Assembly: GCA_022865445.1 (NCBI GenBank)
Contig: JALHSX010000075.1
Span: forward strand, 1-7,401
Reading direction: 5' to 3'
Origin: Thermoplasmata archaeon
GTDB lineage: Archaea > Thermoplasmatota > Thermoplasmata > UBA10834
DNA: 7,401 bases
In this document: in pieces, positions 1 through 6,391 of the stretch
How the letters are laid out: each line of letters begins with the position of its first letter
Position numbering within the stretch: the stretch's first letter is position 1
The notes under the pieces: generated by a model
Told to the model about the DNA's origin: nothing
What the model saw: only the letters and a program-made list of their open reading frames with translations
Database searches by the model: none
Made by a program: the position numbers and the translations under genes

Positions 1-902
1 AGCGATACATCGGCGGGATCATCTCGAAGGTCGATGTTGCTGCTATCAGAGGAGCCAATCTCAGAGTTGCTGTCGATTGCAGCAACGGGGCGGCAGGCTT
101 TGTGACCCCGAAGTTGCTGGAGAGGCTGGGCGTGAGATATGTCACCCTGAACGCTGACGCCAATGGCGCGTTCCCGGGGCACAACAGCGAGCCCACACCC
201 GAGAACACGAAGGACCTGGTCGAGCTAGTGAAGTCCGGGAAGTTCGACTTCGGATTCGTCCACGACGGGGATGCTGACCGGACCATATTCGTCGACGAGA
301 ACGGGAGATACCTCTACGGCGACAGGAGCTTGGCCATCGTGGCGAAGTACGTCTGCTCACAGAAGAAGGGAAGGCTCGTGGTCACAACGGTCGGCGGTTC
401 CATGTGCATCGAGGACGCAGTCAGGACGGCCGGAGGATCCGTCATCTACACGAAGGTCGGGTCCCCGATTGTCGCGAGAGCGATGATGGAGAAGGGAGGC
501 GCTTTCGGAGGAGAGGAGAACGGAGGTCTCATATTTGCCGAGTTCCAGTATTGCAGGGACGGAGCGATGGCAGCTGCCAAGATGCTCGAGATAGTCGCCA
601 AGGAGGGGAAGCTCTCGGAGGTGAACGACCGCATCCCTCAGTACAGTCAGTGCAAAGTGAAGACCGCATGCCCCGATGAGAGTAAGGAGAAGGTATTGAC
701 CGAGTTATCCTCATCTGCGGAAGGCAGGAGGATCGACACGACCGACGGCGTCAAGATCTTCTTCGACGAGGGCTGGGTCCTACTTAGGCCTTCTGGCACC
801 GAGCCGATCTTCAGGATCTACTCCGAATCGAAAACCAAAGCAAAGGCCGAACAGCTGGCAGAAGACTACAAGAAGCGAGTCGAGAAGATCATACGAGGTT
901 GA
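1..902 (+). CDS. glmM: Phosphoglucosamine mutase / phosphomannomutase family, 5'-truncated
   Basis: This is an alpha-D-phosphohexomutase that interconverts the 6- and 1-phosphates of glucosamine, mannose or glucose, supplying precursors for UDP-GlcNAc or GDP-mannose and hence cell-surface glycans. The frame is open from the left edge (first full codon at base 3), giving 299 visible residues; family members have about 450, so roughly 150 N-terminal residues are missing, including the catalytic phosphoserine loop. Seen: the metal-binding loop DGDADR (bases 264-281), the sugar-binding loop GGEENGG (507-527) followed by LIF, and the C-terminal phosphate-binding RPSGTEP (786-806). The GEENGG loop followed by QYCRDGAM is the style I associate with archaeal GlmM-like proteins. 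Substrate cannot be settled from sequence, because archaeal ManB and GlmM are hard to separate. An internal GTG at 102 is not a credible start, since conserved family sequence (RVAVDCSNGAAG) lies upstream. It ends 3 bp from the convergent agmatinase gene. Confidence 0.9.
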   Translation, partial: RYIGGIISKVDVAAIRGANLRVAVDCSNGAAGFVTPKLLERLGVRYVTLNADANGAFPGHNSEPTPENTKDLVELVKSGKFDFGFVHDGDADRTIFVDENGRYLYGDRSLAIVAKYVCSQKKGRLVVTTVGGSMCIEDAVRTAGGSVIYTKVGSPIVARAMMEKGGAFGGEENGGLIFAEFQYCRDGAMAAAKMLEIVAKEGKLSEVNDRIPQYSQCKVKTACPDESKEKVLTELSSSAEGRRIDTTDGVKIFFDEGWVLLRPSGTEPIFRIYSESKTKAKAEQLAEDYKKRVEKIIRG

Positions 903-905
903 CCG

Positions 906-1772
906 CTACTTCCTCGCCTGCATCGATTTCCATTTGACGGCCATGACCTCTCGCATCATCCTTGCCCCGAGTATGGAAGTATTGCCGTTATCATACGGAG
1001 GGCATATCTCGACGACATCGAAGCCCACCAATCGGTCACCTAGTCTGTTGATCACGTAGCGGACGTCCCAAGGGGTCAATCCGAACGGCTCAGGTGTGCC
1101 TGTGCCTGGGGCGTAGGACGGGTCTATTCCGTCGATGTCCAGGGATAGATAGATGTGCTTCCTCTTCAGCTTGGCAAGCATCTCGTCGAAGACCTTCTCA
1201 GTGCCTTCCTTGTGGATCCTGAACGCATCCGCGTACAACGCCTCGTCGACCTTCTCATCAGCTGATATTGAGCGGACGCCGAATGCGAACGCGTTCCCCT
1301 TCCCCACATGATCGACAATGCGCCTGTGCGCGCACGCGTGACTGTTCTTGAGGCCCTGGTACTCGTCCTTGAAGTCGAGGTGGGCATCGATCGTGATGAC
1401 TGCAATGTCTTCGAACGCCCTGACGACAGGCGGCGATATCGAGTGCTCTCCCCCGATGAACATCGGGAACTTACCCGCGGAGACGATCCGCCTGGCCTCT
1501 TCGTTCACGGATTCGACCATGTCGTCCACCGAACCTTCCTCGTACATATCGCCAGCGTCGTGGACGGCGATATCATCGAACGTTATCCCGTGCTCGAAAT
1601 TCTCCTTCTCGAAGGTCTGCGAAGTCTCTCTGACCGTGGTCGGGGCGAACCTCGTGCCGCTCCTGTAAGTTGTGGTCTTGTCGAATGGCACGCCTACGAT
1701 GACGAACTTGGAGTCTTCGAAGGAAGACATAGCATCCGCGTATCTCAGCATGCCGCGGATTGGCATCCTCAC
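906..1772 (-). CDS. speB: Agmatinase (ureohydrolase family)
   Basis: This is a cytosolic dimanganese ureohydrolase that splits agmatine into putrescine and urea. In some archaea the homologous enzyme instead acts on N1-aminopropylagmatine to give spermidine directly. All expected metal-site motifs are present (numbering from the GTG): GGEHS with H110, DAHLD with D129, H131 and D133, and SLDIDGIDP with D212 and D214, followed by APGTGTPEP and E255. The length of 288 is normal. The start is uncertain. The GTG at 1772 overlaps the eif5A stop; ATG at 1766 is two bases after that stop, with GGTG at 1775-1772 as a plausible ribosome site; ATG at 1751 would also keep the whole fold. The tight junction with eif5A implies co-transcription and perhaps translational coupling. 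Putrescine feeds spermidine, the hypusine donor for eIF5A, so the pairing makes metabolic sense. Confidence 0.93.
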   Translation of the reverse strand: MRMPIRGMLRYADAMSSFEDSKFVIVGVPFDKTTTYRSGTRFAPTTVRETSQTFEKENFEHGITFDDIAVHDAGDMYEEGSVDDMVESVNEEARRIVSAGKFPMFIGGEHSISPPVVRAFEDIAVITIDAHLDFKDEYQGLKNSHACAHRRIVDHVGKGNAFAFGVRSISADEKVDEALYADAFRIHKEGTEKVFDEMLAKLKRKHIYLSLDIDGIDPSYAPGTGTPEPFGLTPWDVRYVINRLGDRLVGFDVVEICPPYDNGNTSILGARMMREVMAVKWKSMQARK

Positions 1773-2176
1773 ACCCTTGTGATCTTCTTTCTGTCCATTG
1801 TAATCAGATACAATATTTCCGAGCCAGGCTTCAAATCATCCTTGACGTCATCGGTGATAGGCAGGTGGAACATCTCGTAGGTCTCGAGGTCCATGAGCTG
1901 CACCTCTGCACCCATGATGGCGACGATCTGCGCCTGTCGCTTGTCGATGAGCGGAACCTGCACCTTGTGCCTGACGGGATAGACAACGCTCTTTTTGTTC
2001 CCGTCAAATATTCCGATCGCCTCGATCCTCGCCTTGGCTTCTCCGTGCTTCCCAGGTTTGGAAGTAGAGATGCTCACGATCTTGCACGGTTCGTCGTCTA
2101 TGACCATGTACCGGCCCTCTTTCAGCTCCCTGACTTCCGCCTGCTCAGTCGCCACAAATACCACTTCGCTGGGCAC
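1769..2176 (-). CDS. eif5A: Translation factor aIF5A (hypusine-containing eIF5A)
   Basis: This is the archaeal homologue of eIF5A/EF-P, which binds between the P and E sites of the ribosome and rescues stalled peptide-bond formation, notably at proline-rich stretches. The protein has 135 residues, the usual archaeal length: an N-terminal SH3-like domain (about 1-70) and an OB-fold (about 71-135). The modification loop reads TSKPGKHGEAK; by alignment to the canonical TSKTGKHG loop, K43 is the lysine converted to deoxyhypusine or hypusine using spermidine. The start is GTG (CCC AGC follows); there is no other start before M24, which lies beyond the first beta strand. No Shine-Dalgarno site is seen. 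The 25-base gap to nop5 holds an AT-rich GTATTTTAG (2193-2201, minus strand) that could be a promoter for a leaderless message, although its spacing is a little short. The TGA stop overlaps the possible GTG start of speB. Confidence 0.95.
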   Translation of the reverse strand: MPSEVVFVATEQAEVRELKEGRYMVIDDEPCKIVSISTSKPGKHGEAKARIEAIGIFDGNKKSVVYPVRHKVQVPLIDKRQAQIVAIMGAEVQLMDLETYEMFHLPITDDVKDDLKPGSEILYLITMDRKKITRV

Positions 2177-2201
2177 CGATAATCGTGGACTGCTAAAATA
2201 C

Positions 2202-3245
2202 TTACCGTCCCTTTCTGTTTCTGCCAGAAGTGTGCTTAGGCGGAGACGGATGCTGCTTCTTGATCTCCGCTATCCTTTTTTCCACCTGAGCCTTGAGAAT
2301 GCCTGAGATATCGTTATGCGAATAGAAGTCCGCCCTTGCTGCCAGACATATCTTCGCAGCCAAGGCGCGCGCGATCGCCCCTCTCTGCCATCCGGGAGCG
2401 TTGTGTACTGACGGGTGGGTGAATAGGATCCCGTGCTTTGGCGGCTTGCTGCCTTCCTTCAGATGTCGGAACATCGCCTTCTCGGCTCCCAGGAGCTGGA
2501 CGGTGCCAGATGGGAACGATGCGAGCCTCGACAAACTGCCGGCATACATGATCAGCCGCGCGCCTACGATCGGCCCAGCCAACGCCGTGATGTTCGGGGC
2601 GACCTCGCGCATTCTCAGTTCGATGTACTTCTCGATGCGGTCCCTCGCAGAAAGCGATTCCCTCAGGGCGGCCGATAGCGTCGTGATCGAATTGAGGTCC
2701 TCGACCGCGATATCAGAGCCGATCGAATCCATCTTCAGGCTCAACGCCGACATCACCTTGTCCCTTGAGCCGTGCTCTGTCACAGCTCTGACATAGGATT
2801 CCCCGCTCACAACGTTCTCAAGTTCCGGGAAGTGAAGTCCATACCACTCGTGAAGCCTCTCGGACAGTAGATTCGTCGTCGAGAGCAGATCATCGTAGGC
2901 CCGCACGCCTTGGCCGAGATGGACATCCGGTCCAATGCTGGTCCTCACGGCGTGCTTGGCCAGCGCGATGGTCGCTTCCCTGTAAAGGTCAAGGGTGAAT
3001 CCGTAGTCTTCTGGTTTTATGAACGAGGAATCGAACTTGACCTTCTTGCCGTACTCAGAGAGTCTCCGATCCGTGACCTGTCTTGCTGAGGACGCGAGGC
3101 TCAGCTCTTCGGCAAGAACCTCGCCTTTCCTGATTCCATCAAGCCTAGCGGCAATCTCCTCCGGATTCTTTGGGAACAGGGCGGCCTTTCGGACCTTGCC
3201 CTCGTCGCAGAGGAATGCACCGAACCACTTGGTTGTGAGAATCAT
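2202..3245 (-). CDS. nop5: Nop5 (Nop56/58 homologue), C/D-box sRNP core protein
   Basis: This is the scaffold of archaeal box C/D ribonucleoproteins. It bridges L7Ae bound to the guide RNA and the methyltransferase fibrillarin, so directing 2'-O-methylation of rRNA and tRNA. The 347-residue protein has an N-terminal fibrillarin-contact domain (about 1-115), a long helical coiled-coil segment (about 120-215) and the RNA-binding NOP domain (about 220-335). The NOP domain carries the diagnostic run from NITALAGPIVGARLI to LLGAEKAMFRHLKEG followed by PPKHGILF and HPSV. A short basic tail (KKQHPSPPKHTSGRNRKGR) ends it, as is common in the family. The ATG at 3245 begins MILTTKWFGAFL, a plausible first beta strand. 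No Shine-Dalgarno motif precedes it, but an AT-rich box lies 27 bases upstream, suggesting a leaderless transcript. In many euryarchaea nop5 sits beside the fibrillarin gene; here it is flanked by mtnA and eif5A instead. Confidence 0.95.
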   Translation of the reverse strand: MILTTKWFGAFLCDEGKVRKAALFPKNPEEIAARLDGIRKGEVLAEELSLASSARQVTDRRLSEYGKKVKFDSSFIKPEDYGFTLDLYREATIALAKHAVRTSIGPDVHLGQGVRAYDDLLSTTNLLSERLHEWYGLHFPELENVVSGESYVRAVTEHGSRDKVMSALSLKMDSIGSDIAVEDLNSITTLSAALRESLSARDRIEKYIELRMREVAPNITALAGPIVGARLIMYAGSLSRLASFPSGTVQLLGAEKAMFRHLKEGSKPPKHGILFTHPSVHNAPGWQRGAIARALAAKICLAARADFYSHNDISGILKAQVEKRIAEIKKQHPSPPKHTSGRNRKGR

Positions 3246-3268
3246 CTCGGACTGTATCCTGAACTTGG

Positions 3269-3276
3269 CTAAAAAG
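3269..3276 (-). promoter_or_regulatory. Candidate TATA box for nop5 (leaderless)
   Basis: On the minus strand this reads CTTTTTAG and is centred about 27 bases before the A of the nop5 ATG. That is the spacing expected between an archaeal TATA box and the transcription start if the message begins at the start codon. It lies in the 66-bp mtnA-nop5 gap and is embedded in a small dyad (GGCT, TTTT, AGCC). No ribosome-binding site precedes the gene, which fits leaderless initiation. The motif is short and degenerate, so this is tentative. Confidence 0.4.
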
Positions 3277-3311
3277 CCTGCCGGGAACCATTTTTGAACA
3301 AAGGGTGTCCT

Positions 3312-4304
3312 CTATCTTCTGAGCTCGCTGAACTTCCCAGGTGTGAAAACGCCTTTCTCAGTGACGAAACCCCGTACATAGCGCGCGGGCGTGACATCGA
3401 ATGCCGGATTGAGGGCTCTCGAACCTCTTGGAGCGATTCTGCAGCCCCCGACCATCAGCACTTCGTCCTCAGACCGCTCCTCTATGACGATCTCCTTGCC
3501 CGTTCGGATGTTGCGGTCGAAAGTGCTCACCGGCGCAGCAACATAGAACGGAACCCAGTTCTCCTTTGCGAGCACTGCCTTCGTGTATGTCCCTATCTTG
3601 TTCGCAAAGTCCCCGTTCCGCGCGATCCTGTCCGCCCCAACGAGTACGAGATCCACCGAGTCTTTCATGTAGTGGCCCGCGGCGTTGTCTGATATGATTG
3701 CGTGATCTATGCCTTCGTTGACGAGCTCCCAAGCGGTCAACCTAGCTCCTTGGAGACGCGGCCGGGTCTCATCCACATACACGAATACCCTCTTGCCTGA
3801 CCTGTGAGCGACCCTAATCGGCGCAAGTGCGGTTCCGAAGTCCACTGTCGCGAGCGCGCCCGCGTTGCAGTGAGTCAAGATCTTGTCACCGTCCTTGATG
3901 AGCTTGGCGCCGATCTCACCAATCTTCCTGCACATCGAGACGATGTCATCCGCATACTGGTCAGCAACCTTGACCAGGTCTTCGTCGCACTTGTTGAGCA
4001 TCAGGTTCACTGCGTAGGAGAGGTCGTGCGCGGTCGGGCGAGTCCTTATGAGAGACGTCGACGCCTTGGTCAAGTCCTCCTTCTTCAACCATGCGAGGGC
4101 CATCCCGTAGGCTCCAGCGGCGCCGATCGATGGCGCGCCTCGGATGGTCATATCGGAGATCGCATTGGCCATCTCCTTGACCGATCTGATCGAGACTATC
4201 TTGAACTGGTTCGGAAGGATGCGCTGGTCTATCGCCTTTACGATTCCTCCATCCATCCAGAGCGCCCTGAAGTCCTTCATGCCCTTTGCGGTCTTGACTA
4301 TCAT
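3312..4304 (-). CDS. mtnA: S-methyl-5-thioribose-1-phosphate isomerase (MtnA)
   Basis: This enzyme converts the aldose 5-methylthioribose 1-phosphate to the ketose 5-methylthioribulose 1-phosphate in salvage of methylthioadenosine, the by-product of spermidine synthesis. It belongs to the aIF2B-like isomerase family. Of 330 residues, the visible signatures are RGAPSIG (55-61, substrate binding), HCNAGALAT with the presumed catalytic C146, and GADRIARNGD with the acid/base D225 followed by NKIGTYTKAVLAK. The RGAPSIG form and the NKIGTY block match MtnA rather than ribose-1,5-bisphosphate isomerase or true aIF2B, although related sugar-phosphate substrates (for example 5-deoxyribose 1-phosphate) are possible in archaea. 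ATG at 4304 is the first start and gives a full-length N-terminal domain. It is the first gene of the minus-strand block and has its own TATA-like element upstream. Confidence 0.93.
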   Translation of the reverse strand: MIVKTAKGMKDFRALWMDGGIVKAIDQRILPNQFKIVSIRSVKEMANAISDMTIRGAPSIGAAGAYGMALAWLKKEDLTKASTSLIRTRPTAHDLSYAVNLMLNKCDEDLVKVADQYADDIVSMCRKIGEIGAKLIKDGDKILTHCNAGALATVDFGTALAPIRVAHRSGKRVFVYVDETRPRLQGARLTAWELVNEGIDHAIISDNAAGHYMKDSVDLVLVGADRIARNGDFANKIGTYTKAVLAKENWVPFYVAAPVSTFDRNIRTGKEIVIEERSEDEVLMVGGCRIAPRGSRALNPAFDVTPARYVRGFVTEKGVFTPGKFSELRR

Positions 4305-4335
4305 CCTAGATCCGGTACTTGAATGAGATTGAGGT

Positions 4336-4343
4336 CATAAAAG
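4336..4343 (-). promoter_or_regulatory. Candidate TATA box for mtnA
   Basis: The minus strand reads CTTTTATG about 31-38 bases before the mtnA ATG, predicting a transcript with a leader of roughly 8-10 bases. No clear Shine-Dalgarno motif lies in that leader. The box sits inside the 105-bp divergent region shared with tRNA-Val and is the most TATA-like minus-strand motif at a useful distance. Confidence 0.45.
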
Positions 4344-4372
4344 AATCGGGTGAGAAACGGTCTCCAAAAGAC

Positions 4373-4379
4373 TATTAAA
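4373..4379 (+). promoter_or_regulatory. Candidate TATA box for tRNA-Val
   Basis: TATTAAA is preceded by the purine-rich CAAAAGAC, which could serve as a TFB recognition element. A start 25-27 bases downstream of its centre would fall near 4402, leaving a leader of about 8 bases before the mature tRNA 5' end at 4410, typical for archaeal tRNA genes that are trimmed by RNase P. Confidence 0.55.
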
Positions 4380-4409
4380 CCAATGTGGTGTTCATCGCCC
4401 CGCGACAAC

Positions 4410-4482
4410 GGGCCTATGGTCTAGCGGTTATGACGGCGCTCTCACACAGCGCAGATCACCGGTTCAAATCCGGTTAGGCCCA
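4410..4482 (+). tRNA. tRNA-Val (CAC)
   Basis: The 73-base cloverleaf folds cleanly. The acceptor stem pairs GGGCCTA (4410-4416) with TAGGCCC (4475-4481), followed by discriminator A at 4482. The anticodon stem pairs GCGCT (4436-4440) with AGCGC (4448-4452), with loop CTCACAC. The T stem pairs ACCGG with CCGGT around TTCAAAT. The anticodon at 4443-4445 is CAC, which reads the valine codon GUG. No intron is present and the 3' CCA is not encoded, so it must be added by the CCA-adding enzyme. The gene diverges from mtnA. No T-rich terminator follows, so transcription may continue into the PHP gene. Confidence 0.97.
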
Positions 4483-4537
4483 CTCAATGACATGCGCCGC
4501 CTCGGTCTCATCCAAACTGATCGACGCGCAAAGGCAG

Positions 4538-4543
4538 GGAGGT
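4538..4543 (+). promoter_or_regulatory. Shine-Dalgarno site fixing the PHP gene start at TTG 4550
   Basis: GGAGGT lies 6 bases before the TTG at 4550, the ideal spacing for the archaeal anti-Shine-Dalgarno sequence. It is the strongest ribosome-binding site in the window. The ATG at 4487, in the same frame, has no such site, begins four bases after the tRNA 3' end, and would add 21 residues (starting MTCAASVSSK) ahead of the family's usual beginning near the HxH motif. Confidence 0.8.
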
Positions 4544-4549
4544 CACAAT

Positions 4550-5188
4550 TTGGAGGTTGATTTGCATATTCATTCGCAATACTCTCCAGACAGTCGTTCG
4601 AAGCCCGGGCAAATCGTCAAGCGCGCTCTGGAATTGGGGCTTGGAGCCATCGCTGTGACCGATCACAGTTCGTGGAAGGGCTGGCTGGCAACTTCGAAGA
4701 TTGCCCCAAAGGAGTTGCTCGTAGTTCCTGGCGCAGAGCTGAAGACCGAAAGAGGAGACTTGCTCGCGCTCTTCGTCCGTGAAGAAGTCAAGACGAACAT
4801 CTTCGCGGAGGCAGTGGATGTCATCCACGGCCAGGGAGGTCTCGCGATCGTTCCTCACCCTGGTGTCGCGCCCAAGCTCAGGAAGGAAGACATCTCTCTC
4901 GCGGATGGACTCGAGATTTTCAACGCCACGCTAAGCGAGAGGGCCAACGGCATATCCGCCCAGTTCGCAAAGGATCTCGGTAAGCCTGGAATCGCGTCCT
5001 CCGACGCGCACATGACCCTTGAGATTGGGAACGGTGCGACCCGGGTTGCTGAATGCTCTTCGCTCGAGGAACTGCGACACGAGCTGCTCAGGATGCCGGA
5101 GGTGTCCCGGTCAACGAGATCCAACCCACTTCTTCATAGAATGAATGCCGCGGCTCTCTTCGGCCTCAAGGGCGTCTGGCAGAAATGA
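4550..5188 (+). CDS. PHP-domain metal-dependent phosphoesterase
   Basis: This is a 212-residue single-domain PHP protein, a trinuclear-metal phosphoesterase fold shared with histidinol phosphatase, bacterial DNA polymerase proofreading domains and RNase AM/YciV-type enzymes. Metal-ligand motifs appear in the expected order (numbered from TTG as residue 1): HIH with H6 and H8, TDH with D38 and H39, GAE with E63, PHP with H103, N125 of FNA, and SDAH with D152 and H154. All look intact, so it should be active. The substrate is unknown: a nucleotide, a short oligonucleotide or a sugar phosphate are all possible. It lacks the extra domain of YciV-type proteins. The TTG start is chosen because of the strong GGAGGT six bases upstream; the in-frame ATG at 4487 is the alternative. 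No separate promoter is seen between it and tRNA-Val, and its stop abuts the stop of the opposing gene. Confidence 0.9.
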   Translation: MEVDLHIHSQYSPDSRSKPGQIVKRALELGLGAIAVTDHSSWKGWLATSKIAPKELLVVPGAELKTERGDLLALFVREEVKTNIFAEAVDVIHGQGGLAIVPHPGVAPKLRKEDISLADGLEIFNATLSERANGISAQFAKDLGKPGIASSDAHMTLEIGNGATRVAECSSLEELRHELLRMPEVSRSTRSNPLLHRMNAAALFGLKGVWQK

Positions 5189-6391
5189 TCACTTCTGTTT
5201 GAGCACCCTCACCTTTGGGGACTGGCTGCTTTGCATCTGCGTGAGGAATTCTTCGATCTTGATGATCCGGTTGTTGGTCCTCGCTATGTCCTCTTTCATC
5301 GCGGCGACCGCGAGCACCAGCTCCTCGCTCACCGAGTTCTTCGGCTGCCCTCTCAGTCTTTCCTGAACCTGGGTCTGAAGAGCCTCGGCTGTTCGATCAA
5401 GGCGTTCGAGTCGGATCTCTAAGTCCTTCGGGATCTCTAGTTTCAGGGGCCCTTTCTGCGCGATCTCCTGGAGCTGTATCTGAGCTGCTTGGACCGATTT
5501 CTCCAGGTTCTCTAGCCGGAGTTCCAAGTCGCGAGGGAGCTGAAGGTCTGAAGGGTGTTTCGATTGGCTTGCCATCGCAGCAAAGCCCTTGTCGATCTTC
5601 CTGTCAGATGCTGCCAGTATCACTGCCAAGCCCTTTGCGATCCTCTCATCCGCCGTTCTGTTGATCTCAGTCAGAGTCTTCTTGAGAGACTGCTCCAACT
5701 CCTCCAACTTCTTGTCCTGAATCTCAGCTCTCCGTATGACGTCCGAGAGGTCTCCGAGGTCGTTCACTAGGTTCTGGAGCAATTCCCTCTCCTTCTCGCC
5801 AATGCTGGACTGGGTTGCAGCGCCAGGGTAGTTCTTCATGGCATCGACCATGGCCAACATGTCCACGCCTGGTCCAGCGCTGAGAATCGCATCTTTGATG
5901 GGCCCGAGCCTTGCCAGCTCCTGCTCACCAAGCTTGAAAGCATTCTTATTGCCCTGGCCCAGGCGCGTCATACCTTCCAGTATCTTCTCGAGCTGCACGA
6001 CCGCCTTCGATATGTCGGAGTCTTCGAGCGACCTTATGTCCCTAACGGCGTCGCGCTTGCCCCTGAAAATCGCGTCTGCGACCGTGACGCCTTCGTGAGC
6101 GTATACAGTGACCAGATGATCCACGCCTGAGAGGACCTTCCCCTCGACGTAATCCCAGCCGCACTCCTTGACCGCCACTTCCATCTTCTCGGCCTTCTCG
6201 AACAGCATCGCGAAACAATGGTTCGGCATCAGACAGACCTCGATCTCGTGGAACAGGTTCCGCGCAAGGAGAGGAGGATGCTCTGGCCTTTCCTTCTTCA
6301 CAGTATTGAGATAGGCACCCATGTAGGTGTTCGCGTAGTTCTCCAGGTTCTTCTTGGAAGGCGAAACGGCGGTCGGGGGGGAGCTCTCCAT
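5189..6391 (-). CDS. Unrecognised 400-residue protein with coiled-coil C-terminal half
   Basis: I do not recognise this family. The first 14 residues are rich in Ser and Pro (MESSPPTAVSPSKK). Residues 15-190 look like a mostly helical globular domain containing CLMPNHC (53-59) and GWDYVEGKVLSGVDHLVTVYAHEG (78-101, given here in part as a landmark). Residues 195-390 are charged, helical and rich in Gln, Glu, Leu and Lys. The heptad-like spacing suggests one or more coiled coils, broken by Pro-containing linkers near 286, 315-321 and 350. Two 35-residue units in the C-terminal half are clearly related, and a shorter 15-residue repeat precedes them. The tail is basic (SPKVRVLKQK). There is no signal peptide or membrane segment, so it is probably cytosolic. 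The ATG at 6391 has only a weak AGGA upstream. It is transcribed divergently from the GTPase gene, which hints at a shared role but does not prove it. It could be a scaffold, a cytoskeletal-type factor or a GTPase effector. Confidence 0.8.
   Translation of the reverse strand: MESSPPTAVSPSKKNLENYANTYMGAYLNTVKKERPEHPPLLARNLFHEIEVCLMPNHCFAMLFEKAEKMEVAVKECGWDYVEGKVLSGVDHLVTVYAHEGVTVADAIFRGKRDAVRDIRSLEDSDISKAVVQLEKILEGMTRLGQGNKNAFKLGEQELARLGPIKDAILSAGPGVDMLAMVDAMKNYPGAATQSSIGEKERELLQNLVNDLGDLSDVIRRAEIQDKKLEELEQSLKKTLTEINRTADERIAKGLAVILAASDRKIDKGFAAMASQSKHPSDLQLPRDLELRLENLEKSVQAAQIQLQEIAQKGPLKLEIPKDLEIRLERLDRTAEALQTQVQERLRGQPKNSVSEELVLAVAAMKEDIARTNNRIIKIEEFLTQMQSSQSPKVRVLKQK
5360..5542 (-). repeat. 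Intragenic 35-residue tandem repeat (two units)
   Basis: Residues 284-309 (QLPRDLELRLENLEKSV then QAAQIQLQE) and 319-344 (EIPKDLEIRLERLDRTA then EALQTQVQE) align without gaps at an offset of 35, with 13 of 26 identities and mostly conservative changes elsewhere. Each unit begins with a proline-broken PxDLE cap followed by a helix. The DNA copies are 5465-5542 and 5360-5437. They differ well beyond synonymous change, so the duplication is old and maintained as a protein repeat. Confidence 0.75.
5561..5650 (-). repeat. Intragenic 15-residue repeat (two units)
   Basis: Residues 248-262 (DERIAKGLAVILAAS) and 263-277 (DRKIDKGFAAMASQS) follow a common DxxIxKGxAxx pattern at a spacing of exactly 15. 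Fifteen residues is a periodicity compatible with non-heptad coiled coils. The similarity is modest and could arise by chance in helical low-complexity sequence. Confidence 0.4.

Noticed and set aside
102..104. GTG at 102 as the true start of the mutase
   Set aside because: The same frame is open to the window edge and the upstream residues (RVAVDCSNGAAG) are conserved family sequence, so the gene is simply cut by the window.
1255..1266. ATCAGCTGAT palindrome
   Set aside because: It is inside the agmatinase coding sequence and is most simply explained by the codons there.
1308..1880. 190-codon plus-strand frame opposite agmatinase
   Set aside because: It lies antisense to a gene with all ureohydrolase motifs, has no domain-like features, and is an expected shadow in G+C-rich coding DNA.
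3804..4322. 172-codon plus-strand frame opposite mtnA
   Set aside because: It is the mirror of the conserved mtnA sequence, has Arg/Asp/Val-rich shadow composition, and lacks its own promoter or ribosome site.
4352..4364. GAGA/TCTC dyad between the mtnA and tRNA promoters
   Set aside because: The arms are only four bases long and are expected by chance.
4487..4549. ATG at 4487 as the start of the PHP protein
   Set aside because: It sits four bases from the tRNA end without a ribosome-binding site, whereas TTG 4550 has GGAGGT at ideal spacing and places the HxH motif near the N-terminus as in the family.
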